Of a DNA stretch of 64,000 nt, positions 13,601 through 25,600 are shown one piece after another (position 1 is the first letter of the stretch; each line of letters starts with the position of its first letter). Both the position numbers and the translations under genes were made by a program. Where the stretch lies: the NCBI RefSeq assembly GCF_004798865.1, contig NW_025335268.1:109942606-110006605 (forward strand), in the 5' to 3' direction. The DNA comes from Varanus komodoensis (Eukaryota > Chordata > Lepidosauria > Squamata > Varanidae). The notes beneath the pieces were generated by a model. It was not told where the DNA came from, did not search any database, and worked only from the letters and a program-made list of their open reading frames with translations.

Positions 13601-16600
13601 TTCCAGATCTACTTTGTCTCGGTCCCTTAGTTTGCAAGCTGGTGATTTTGATGGAACATCTTTTCTTGGGAATAACGAGACAGCAGGTTCATCAACAGAT
13701 ACATTTGGTACTGGTTCAAGCAGTGCTTCTAGCACTCTTAAGCGCACAAAGAAACCTAGGCCAGCTTCCTTAAAGAAAAAACAGGTAGCCAAAAAATCTC
13801 TGGAAGTTCCACCAGTGAAAGAGCCAGGACCACCTGACATAAAACAAGATTCTGCTGCCTCAAGTGAAGAAAAAGTGTCTGAAGAGAGGTTGGAACCCCC
13901 TGAGTCTGAGTGTACGGGGACTCCCCAAAGTGCTGCTAAAAAACAGGGGGTCCCTCCTCATCCATCAGCAGCCTACCCACTTGACCCAAATAACCTTGAG
14001 GAGATTAATACATCTGGTGCTAGAGTTCAGAATTCTCCCCCTGCCAGCAAGAAAGTCCTTCCTGTTACGACGGCACCAGAAGCCGTAGAGGTGGCACCCT
14101 CAGACACTGGGGGTCCAGAAGAGCCTCCGGTGAAAGGGTTAGCGGTGAGGTTGGAATTTGATTATTCTGAGGAAAAAGGCAGTGGTGAGGAGCAGCAGGG
14201 AAGCCCCTCTCTGCCCAAAAAAGTGGGCAAAAAGCCTGGTGCCAAAATGCCCCTCAGGAGGCCAAAGACAAAAAAGACTGGGGAGAAGCTTGACAATGCT
14301 CCTGCCACCCCAACTAAGGCTCCCGCTGATCCAAGTGACATTCCTGTTCCCAAAGGCTCTTATACTTTTGATATTGACAAATGGGACGACCCTGACTTCA
14401 ACCCTTTTTCTTCCACTTGCAAAATGCAGGATTCTCCTAAATTGCCTTCACAGACAACAATGTACAGTTTTGATCCAGACATGCATGAGGATGCTATTGA
14501 TCCTTTCAAGCCTTCTTCAAAGGTAGCCAGCTCTCCCACGAAATCTCCAGCCTCCTTTGAGATACCAGCAAATGCCAGCGAAATCAATGGGACTGAAGGA
14601 GATGGCCTAAATAAACCTGCAAAAAAGAAGAAGACACCACTCAAGACGTAAGTCAAAGTGCAAAACCTCATGCACTGTATATAGTTTCCTCAAATAATGG
14701 TGTTTGCACAGCTTCATATATTTAAGCAGTATTGTTGTTGTATTACAAATAGAATGCAAGATCACGGCAGCGCATTCTTCTCCTGCAATTTGAGAAGCAT
14801 ATGAAAGTTCCACATACCTTAATAGCCTTTCCTTTTTGGCTTTGATAAGCCTAGCAACTCAGCTGCTTTTTATCTTTTGTCATTTATAATGTGAATTTTT
14901 GTTTTGCTGATTTTTGTTTTGTTGATGTTCCTCCCACTGCAGAAATCAGTTCAGATCTTCTGTTGTGGTTGCATCAAGTGAGACTGAAAGTGTTTGGCAG
15001 AAATCGCTTCTGCCCAAATGAATAAGGAGCACCATAACCAAGAATTTAAAATGAGATATTAGTTACTTAAGAAATTCAACTGAGAAAATGTGTGGCCTTC
15101 TATCATAATGATTACTGGCCTTGAGATATTTTTTTAAAATAAAATGTAAATATTTTCTTAGAGATTGCATGTGAAAGTATATTTGATACAGCTGGTCAAC
15201 TCAGTAAGTTCAGCTGAATAAGAAGAGCTGTTTTCAGGATTAGAGTCTTATTTGCAAAGCTTTAGTCATGAGGATACAAGTTATACAGAGTTTAAAGGAA
15301 GAGAGCTATTCACACAAGCAGAGGTGACTTTCTCCAGTGTTGCTCAGTTCATTGCAGCAGCTTGCGTCTTGTGAGGCATGTATCATATAATCAAGAAGCC
15401 GCAAATGCTGTGGAATGTTTTGTTTTTCTGGTTTACATCTTTGTTTAAGTAGGACTGCTCTTGAGTGAGTGACTTGGAGGCTTGCTGCCTGGACATTTCA
15501 CTGAGAACATGGTTGTTGGAAACAGTCTTCTACCTGTATTAATGAAATATGAAACTGTAGGTTGTGTTTTTATTATTACTTTTATATTACAATGTCTTTG
15601 GCAAGAAGAGTCTAAGTACACTTGCTTTGTAAGGTCTGCAGGTAGTGTGCTGCTCACTATCAATTTCTGCTATCCCATATTATCCTGCAGGCCTGCAGGA
15701 TGCACCTGTAAGCCAGGTGTTCTTGGAGGCAAATATTCACACTGCCTTCTTGTGACACCTACTGTTTCAAAATGTGGTGTGCTACACATAGAGCCAGAAG
15801 CTTTTGGAGAGTTTCATAGTGAATTGAACAGCTTTACTTCATATCCATACTTGCTTATTATTATTTCATTTCTATACTGCCCTGCAGCTGAAGCTCTCTG
15901 GGCAATTTACAACAGTCCATAAGATATAAAATACAAATATTTGTACAATAAAAAAGGTAAAGGTTTCCCCATGACATTAAAGTTCAGTCATGTCTGACTC
16001 TTGGTCTGTGATGAGGGTGGTGCTCATCTCCATTTCCTAGCCAAGGGAGCCAGCGTTTGTCCACAGACAGTTTCCGTGGTCATGTGGCCGTCATGACTAA
16101 ACACCGAAGTGCACAGAGTGCTGTTACCTGCCCATTGAAGTGGTACCTTTTTATCTACTTGCATTTGCGTGCTTTCAAACTGTAAGGTTGGCAGGAGCTG
16201 GGACGGATCAATGGGATCTCTCCCCGTGTGCAGATTTGAACTGTCAACCTTTCGATCAACCAGCACAGCAGCTCATCAGTTTAACTCACTGCACCACCAC
16301 ATCCCTTATTGTACAATACACATACTAAAATACAATAATATATATATATTTTTAAAAAATTAAATTACTTGTATAGGGAGTAAGATTAAATTTTGGTTGC
16401 CTCGCTAAACCAATCATCAGCTCTTATGATACCCTTAAGTATTCTTTGTCTTTATATCCCATCTTCCTTCCTCTTGCTAGGAGCCTAGGGCTGGTTAACA
16501 AGGTCCTCTTTTTATTCTCACAACAACCATTTGAGGGAGGTTAAGCTGAGAGTCTGTGACTAGTTCACAGCCATGTAGTGAACTCCATGGCTTAGTGGGG

Positions 16601-19600
16601 AGCAGAACCCAGATCCCCTGAGTCTCAGTCTAAAACTCAGTACACCACACTGACATAAATGTGAACTAGAAATTAATCTTGTTTGCATGTAACAATAAGC
16701 CTGAATTCCAAAACAAGGCCATAATTGGAAGTTATGCTAAACTTTTGTTTCCTCCTCAGTTTTGATGACTTGACCTCTCCAACATTGGAAATGGCAGAAG
16801 TAACCAAAACTAATTATGAAACAAAAGCTAAGGTTGGCTTCCAGGTTAACAGTATGCCACCCGTGAAAAATTAAAACATATTCATTCTGGTTCATCACTA
16901 CATGCAAATACTGCCATGGTAAAATTAAGAGTACAACCTTAAGAGTGTTGTGAAGAATGGAGCTGATTTGTATCTGATAAAGTCTAAGAAGTCTGTAATT
17001 GTCTACTTGTTTGCCAGAAATTTTGTGACATGGAGATATTAAATATAAGCCATTTTACGCATGTAAGCAGGCAAAATTGATGGATATATTTTAGGTCATG
17101 TTTTTTACTCTTTCTTCAGTGTTACATTATACCTTCAGACAAACCAAATCTCCTGCCCTAGACATTGGCCACACCACAACTAGTGGTTGGTTTGTCCAGC
17201 GGGGAGGGTGTTATTTGTCATTTTTCTTAGGAATATACTCTTTAACTGATTTTACTACGTTTTATTGTGCATCATTCTGATAGTCATAAGGATGAATGGC
17301 AGTTTAAAAATATTTTTATACATAAACAGTGTTGGGGTGTCCAACAATTTTGAAAGCAACCTGTTGTTTTCCCTGGAAAACATCAGAAAGCAATCAGAAG
17401 CTTTTTTTTTTAATACTTTGCCTGCCCCAAGTTTTACGCCCACATTATTTATTTAGTTGTTTGTTTATTTATTTATTAAAACATTTTATGCCGCCCCATT
17501 CGCCGAAGCCTTGGGGCGGCTTACAACATAGATAAAACAATAAGTTAAAATATCCATATAAAATAATCTTAATTAAAACACACATTATAAAATAAGCCGC
17601 CCTGGCCAGATAAAATTCAATTGTATTTAGCATTTAAAATGTTGCTTAAATAAAAAGGTCTTAGCCTGGCGCCGAAAAACAACGACGGCGCCAGGCGGAC
17701 CTCTCTGGGGAGCGCATTCCATAACTTAGGCACCACCGCTGAGAAAGCCCTTCTCCAAGTAGCCACCCTCCTAATTTCTCTCACGGAGGGCTCCCGGAGA
17801 AGGGCCTCTCCCGCCGATCTCAGGAGGCGGCTGGGCAAATATGGATGTAAGCGCTCCTTGAGTATAGTTGGATAGCTATTATGTTTCCTTAATAAACATA
17901 ATAGGAAACATATCATTCCTTGAATCTTCTAGGGTCTTAAAAGATAACCTCAAGGATCTTGGTTAGATACACCCAATACCCACTCTGAGATCTGGCAGAA
18001 GGAGGGGCAGGGGATGATGACAGGGAAATCAACCGTAGATGCCTCTATTCAGCAATAGGTCAGAATGACCCAGGTCATTATCTCTGAAGCTACCTCCACC
18101 TGGTCCTTCCCCATTCCATCTAAAAGCTTTGTATATGGACCAGCCTGCCAGAGCAACTAAGAGGCTTGGTGCTGCCTTTGCCAAAAATGAGTCAAGTAGA
18201 ATTTTCTGTTTATGGTAGTCCACTGAGGTGCATTTAATTGAACTGAAGGCTATGATGACATACAGTATTGTGACAGTTTAATATTCCTAGCATTAAACTA
18301 TGTATGTCAATTAACTGGATTAAGACTGATGACAATATTAAGGGTTTTTAAACCAGTAAGACTTTTCTGTAAAGAGAGCCATTGTGGTGCAGTGGGTTAA
18401 AGGGTTTGACTGGGACCCTGGGAGCACTGGATTCTACTCCCCACTCAGCTGTGAAGTTAACTAGGTGACTGTGGGCCCATCACTCAGTCTCAGCCTAACC
18501 TACTTCACAGGACTGGTGTTCTGAGAATAAACTGGCTCTGTGTAAGCTGCCTTGGGTTCCTCACAAAAGAAAAAAAGCAGAATATAAATCCAATGTAAAT
18601 AATAATAATGGTAATTCAATTTCAGTAGGGAATTTTGTTCTACTTAGTCTGACAAGAAAAGACAATGGTGGTGGTTCTCACTATTCAATTGATTTTGGCA
18701 AAGCGACTTAAGATTGAAGTCACTGACATCTCTGCATGAACAAATTCAAGCAAACAATGCTTTAATTTTAATTATTAAAAGACAAAAATGGGAATTAACA
18801 GATTGCTGTTTGGGAGACATAGCTTTCCAGTTTAAATATTTAGCAGGTTTTGGTACACAAGTTATTCAAGAAACATTTATAGCAACTATATAGCATTGGT
18901 GCTGCCCTCGCTATTAAACTAGTGGCCCATTTTAGAACTCTATGTCAGCAAGTTGTTTGATAGCAGGAAAGCCTCTCAAAAGAGCTATGGTTTGATGTGA
19001 GGGTTGTCAGCTTCAAAGTCACCCTGCACAAGAGAGATGGCATTTAAACTGACAAGTGCTGAAGGGGATAAAAATATGTTCACACCTTTTGTTATATAAA
19101 CAGATGGAGGGGAGTACAGAAATTATAATTTTAAAATATCTATGGAGTTGTCAATATCCAAAATCTTCCCAAATTGTGAAAATTGAGAAGGCTTCTTTTA
19201 TGTACACACACAGTGTGTTTGTACGTGTGTTTGCATGTATAGTTAAGAGCTTTTAGCATACATATATGCATGTAACTTTCAGTTGTGTGTAACTTTCTGT
19301 TAATTGACCAAAGGGAAAAGCATATATAGGAGTCTACAATTCTAAATTGAGTACCAGTGATGGAGAGAGGTTTCTGCTTGCTTAACCTTTTCCCCTTAAA
19401 ATATTTTTTCTGCTCAAAATATTCCCTGCAAGTCAAAAAGGACCGATGTTGCCTTAAGCAAAACAGCTTCACAAAGTGAAGGCTGGACACTTCACCTCTG
19501 CTCCTGCCTGTCCCATTTCATGCACTGATTAACAGATGTTAATGGAAACTTATGTGTCTGCATATAAAATATACTTAGGCCTATGAGTCAGCCCCAGTAA

Positions 19601-22600
19601 GTTACAGTAGTTTGTTTCTTCTACAGCTTTGTTGTTTCTACGGTGCTTTCCTTGAATGGACTTAGCCTACTGTGTGCTAACCTAAGCCACGACAAAACTA
19701 ATGGCTACTATCACAAAAATGAAAAGTTGTTCCGTGGATGGTATTTAAATATGCAGCAAAAGACTGAAAATAGATAGGAAGGGAGGGAAAATTACTTTTT
19801 TAGAACCTCAATTTTTCTGATTCTTCACCCTACTCGCAAATAAAAACCATGGGCAAAAGCCATGAGCAAAGCATTTAACAGTGTGTTTTAGGTTAGTTGA
19901 TTTCAGTGGGGCATTGGAATGCTGATGAAGTGGACCATAGTCCCCGAAAGTTTATGCCATAATAAATTTATCTTAACTCCTTTCTGGTTTTGCAGTAACA
20001 GATTGTGCTACATCAAGAGTGCCATTAACTGCTCTGCTAGTGGAGTTCCAATGCCTTTCCCCATTGTGCAAGGGACCATTTGCAGACCTAAGATCTCCAC
20101 GTGTTTTCATATTTTGTTGCACAAATGGAACATCAGCTGTATTTTCTGCTCAGGCTAATTCTGAAGTAGGTTTCCACTACCACGTCATTTGTGTTCGTAG
20201 AAAGACATCATTGGATAAAACCCTAACATGGTTACCACTGTGGACATTTTTTTCAGGATTGTTTCTGGTGTATTAGAAAGATGTGGACTTCCTAAAGCAG
20301 AAGCACCATAAGAGGGTTTTTCATTACTGCAATTAATGGCGTGTCTCCTTTGTGTCAGTCAGTTCCTTCTGTCTGTCTCTCTCTTTTGTCTTATTTGTCT
20401 TAGGATGGTTGAAGATGTGATGTCTGTATGTTCTCTGTTGTAAGTAATTTTAACCCTAAAAATACTTGTTTGGTCAGAAATTCTTTGTTCTTTTTGTTCT
20501 CTGTTATTTTTGGCAGGAAGTTTCCTCCAGCTCTGCTGGGCATGGTGCTTTGTATATCAGTAAAATTATGTTGATGTCTTATACCAAATTTGTTATATTA
20601 AAAGAAACTGCATGTCTGTGGATACGCTTGAACAAAACCATTATTTCTATTAGATACATCCATATATTAATTTTATGTCCCAGTTTACATCTTAGTATTT
20701 TATTTGTTCTATAGCAAACAGATTGCCAATAGGGTGACATATCCATTCTTTGCCTCTCAGCCACCCCTGCAGTCAGCCATCTCTCACACTTTGTTTTAGC
20801 TACACAGTTTCTGTTACTTTTTAGAAATAGCCTTAGTCTTACAAAGAGGGAGAGTGTGTTTCTTTCTGTATTTGGAAGTATGGAATATTTTTTAATAACC
20901 AATGCATAGCTGGGTGAGATTTGGATTTTTTCCTGTTTAAGCTGAAAACAGCTCTATTGTTAGCTCACCTGTAAATTATCTGGGGCATAGCTGATGAGTT
21001 GAAAACCGATGGCATCATGTTTCAGTGATGTTCCCTTAGCTCTTACGTCATTTGGATTCTTTTCTCTTCTTGTTGCGCAAACTGTCTTGCAGATATATCT
21101 AGAGGACAGTCTTTCTGTGAAAGGCTTACTTCTGCCTAGGTGTGTCATGTTCAAATTCCTTAGTACTTTTGGAATATGTGTGTATAACCTGCTGATGGGA
21201 AGTCAGAGCTGCTTTAGGTTGACATTACATATTATTTCAGAAAGTAACTTATATATTTTACTACAATTAGTTGCTTTAAGTGTTGATACTTGTAAAAAAA
21301 ATGGCTGTAAAAGTACATTTTCACTACATTCAGTGTGGCCCAACAGTTGGCCTTGGAATATAACCTTGAATATAACCATCCATTTCTGCTATCACCAAGT
21401 AGTGTGGACTTGCTTGAATCAGAATTTTGTGGTCTCAATTTCCTTGTCTGTTGGGTAAGAATAAAATGGACCTGCCTTACAGAGTTGCTCTGAGAACAAA
21501 ATTAAAGAATGCAGAAAGCATTCTGAATACAAGTCCTACATAGATGATAGGCATCTTTCAGGATAGGTCTAGGTGTCGGCTTCCTGGTGCAGTATGCTGG
21601 GCTATGTGATTACTGAAGTCCCTTGTAGCTTTGTGGTGAAAGATTTACGTAGGTGGATATTCCTGCTGTTTGATCAGATGGTGAGTGATGGACCAGATTG
21701 CAGTATTGCTCTGTAGCCAAATCCTAACCACTTAATAATGTCCTTAGTGAAATCTATCTGTTTTTAGGGTTCCTGTTCCCATTGATGCTTTATGGAACAA
21801 AATTTGGCTGAAATGGACTAAATTTGACTTATTTTAAGGGTTTTTTTTCTTGGTTGCAAAATAAACAAACTGTTTTTCATTCTCTGGACTGACTGTTGCT
21901 TCCTATCTAATACCACCATTTAATTCAATTCTCATACTTAGTGTATTATGTTTGGCCTTTTGCTGCTGCTGCTGCTAAAATTCCGTCCAAAAGTGCATGA
22001 TGCAAAAGTCATAGCATGCTTTTCTATGGTGCTTGCTTAATGGAACTTCCTGAAGCTGGGATGATTTCCATGGTCACATTTTGTTTACCTGGTTGGTGTT
22101 GTGCACCTATAGTCTTCCATGGCCTGCTATTCTCACTGTTTTCACTTTTTTTCCAGTGATACTTTTAGGGTGAAAAAGTCACCAAAAAGATCTCCATTGT
22201 CTGATGCACCTTCACAGGTAGGGTTCTGATGTGCTTTTCATTTGAACAGTTGCTCCTTTTTTCTTATATTGGTCCAGAAACTGTTTGTTTGTTACTTTGA
22301 AAGGTGGAATGTATATTCCGCCTTTCCTTCAAAGAGCCTAAGGTGACATACATCCTCTTCCTCTTACCTGTAGGGCAGGTTAGGCTGAGAGTCATTGATT
22401 AGCCCATAGCCACTGAGACTGGGGACTAGAACCCGGATCTCCTGACTCCTAGTCCTAACCACTGTACAACACTATGTCTCAGTTAAAGATCCCCTCTTAT
22501 GATTATCAAGGAATTTTCTTTTGTAATTCTTGAACAGTATTAGTAACCAGGAGCTACTAACAAGGTCACTGACAGTAATATTTTATCTCAGGTATTTTGA

Positions 22601-25600
22601 GTTTATCTTTTGACAACTAAATGTCAGAACATGTTCAAAGCCTTTAATCCAAGCTTATGTTCTTCGAGTATGAGTGTTAAAAACAAAAAATGACAAAGAA
22701 ATTAAATTATGTCACAATGTAATTGATATTAATACAATTTGATGCAACTTGAACATATTAAAACTTGACATTAAAAACTCTGTGAACTTAACGGTGCAGG
22801 AGAGGCATTTTTAAATGGATTACAAATTGGCTTGCTTGGATGAGTAGTCAAGTAACTTTTTCTCTAGAGGCTAGGTAGGTGTTACTCTAGTCAGATAAAA
22901 CACATTCATTCAGAAAGACAGTTGAGACTGATCTTTCCACGTTTGGTACTATTGTCAATAATCTTATGAGATAGAGAACAGGTGACTTTAAACCATATTT
23001 TCTGAGCAAGAAGTAGCATTTGGAAACTACATCAGGTAAACTGAGGTCCAGTTCAGTGAGTGTTTTGGAAGATATGGACCTTGGGATTTCTAGTCTTCCA
23101 AAGTTTGTTCAAGGCCTCAATAACAATTAAGTCTAGTCTGGTTTCTTCTATTGAGAAAGGACCTCAATAGTGGGAATGTGGCCGGTTGTAATGCAAACTG
23201 CTTCAAAAGGCAGGTACTGTGCCACTTGTGATGCCTTTCAGTGGCAACACCGAATGCCCTGATATTATTTGTTGCACCACACGGAGCAGATTCAGCTGCA
23301 TTCTGTAATATGCAACTACCATACTGCTTTCTTTAAAGTGTTCTGAGTTTGGAAGCTGCAACAGAGAGAGGTGTGTATGGATACAATACAGTTGGACTAA
23401 CTAGGAAGCAACTCCTTCAATTCAATTTTTCTTTCCCTTCCCCACCTCTAGCCTTGCTATTGACTAGATACCACTTGACTAGCCAGATTCCAAAGCAGCT
23501 CTTTTGTAAACAATCATATCCACCTTGGCAGCCACTTTGTGACAGTTTCTCAAATACCCAAATGTGTCCACAGGTCCAAATAGGTTGGGTACACATGAGC
23601 CAAGATAAAGAAGTGCTCCTTCAGAGAGTCTGTGTACAGATGAATTCTAAAATAGTAGGATTTTCCACAAAAACAAACAATGCACCACATTATCTCACCT
23701 ATTAGTATCAGTGTGTTGATCGTGGAAATTATCTTCCAATAAAGAGCAAGTTCCATTCATTTCCCTTAGGGTAAAAGGAACGTTAAAATGGAGTTAAAAA
23801 GAAAGAAGAAAATAGAAGGGATCTAGGAGACAATAGATTCTTTCTTTACAACACAATAGTTATTTCAGATTTATTTTCCTCTCAGGAGTCCACGCCACTG
23901 CCTACTGCTGAAACACCCTCTGTTGTATCCACTGTGGTTCATGCAACAGATGAGGAAAAACTGGCATCCTCAGTGGGCAACCAGAAATGGACTTGTATGA
24001 CAGTGGACCTAGATGCAGATAAACAAGATTATCCTCAGCCATCGGATCTGTCAACTTTTGTAAATGAAACCAAGTTCATATCTCCTACAGAAGGTAATAA
24101 GCTGGGTGAGGAGAGTGCAATCAAGGTTTTACCTAGCATGGGAAATGCAAGTAGGTATAGAGAGATGTGGGAACAATTGATTTCCTTTGCTAATCAGCCA
24201 TAACTTGAAAGGCCCTGTTTAATTTTGTCTCTCGGTATAATACTGGAAATATTATAAAGTATGGTTATATATATTTTATATACAAAAATATAACAATTGA
24301 ATACACTGTCTCAGTTACTTTAAGCATTTTATATGCCCTACACAACCTTCCAGCAAAGGCTGCTTGGAGGTGATCCAGTAAATAGTTGAAGTCAATAGTG
24401 ATCAGTTTGTAAATTGTGATGGCTTTAATAAATATTTTATGAAACAGATTTTTGTACATAGTCACTGTTGAACTTACCACATTAGAGCTGCTCTGGATCT
24501 TACTGTTATATTAAACTGCGCTGTTCTTAGATTTTTTAGCTTCTGCTTTTACAGTAAGTCCCAGTTGTCAGACAAATATTAAGGACTGTCCTTAGAAGAG
24601 TAATACCAGAAGGAGATTTACACCAAGGCCTCTCCCTGATATTCTGCTCTAAGTCCAAGTTTGCTTTATGTTCTTTTTGTTTATGTGGGAGAGCAGTTAA
24701 CTTGCAAACTTTCACCTGCAGATGTGAATCATATGATCACAATGAATGCATAGTTATTGACTGTAAAAGCATGGGGAATTTCTGTTATCTTTAAGTGGGT
24801 GCATACTCAGTTCATTTTCCCAATGAATGTTTAACATATTTGGAATGTGAATGAGAACAAAAGGTAACTTCTAATATTTCTTGTCCTTGCCTTGCTTTTA
24901 CTGTGGTGATGTATTCAGTGAATGTTTTACAGTTTACTTACCGTATCCTTCTTTTCAGTATCAGTGACTGTTGTTCTTTATAGAAAATCATATGTAGTCT
25001 TATAAACTGTACCTTGAACAGTTAAAAAAAACATTCCTGAATGATAATAGATTTTGGATTGGAGGGTTGTCTCCAGTCTTACCCAATGTCACCTGAATTA
25101 AGAGACCATACAGGTTGTTTCTAGACAGGGTTTTTCACATTGCACTGTAGACACTGATTCTGTTTCTAAATTCAATTATAGGATAAGATTGGGGGTAGGT
25201 GGCCAGGTGAGTGGCTCCTTCTCTGTCTTTTTGTGGTGTAAACCCTTGGCAGTGCTGTAGTATAGTGGATTTCCACAACTACACTACCCATTACCCAGAT
25301 AAACTCCCATACACTACCCATTATCCAGATAAACTCCCATGATAAGACTTGGAGGATTATTATATCATTTAAAACAGATGCAAACTATCATGAAGAATGG
25401 TGAAGACAAAATAAAAGCCTAGTTTTAGAAACACTCATAGGTTAAACCTAAACAAAATATGTTTGTAAGGCCTATAGAAATCAGCTCACTAAATCACTTT
25501 GAATTCTTCACAAAAACCATATCTGACCTATTACAGAAAAGGTAGCAAATAGCTATGCTTTCTTTTGGTTTACATTTCTACCCTGCTCACAATAGGGTTC

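Larger units (their letters stand above)
14648..20403. other. TACC2: TACC2 intron, 5.8 kb
   Basis: It contains the candidate exon at 16760, a Sauria SINE, LINE tails and SINE copies, listed separately. In 14700-15840, 16880-17450, 17940-18370 and 18610-19900 I see no assignable feature. Confidence 0.8.

Noticed and set aside
13472-13840. Minus-strand frame opposite the large TACC2 exon
   Set aside because: It is a shadow of the real coding strand, whose protein is clearly TACC2.
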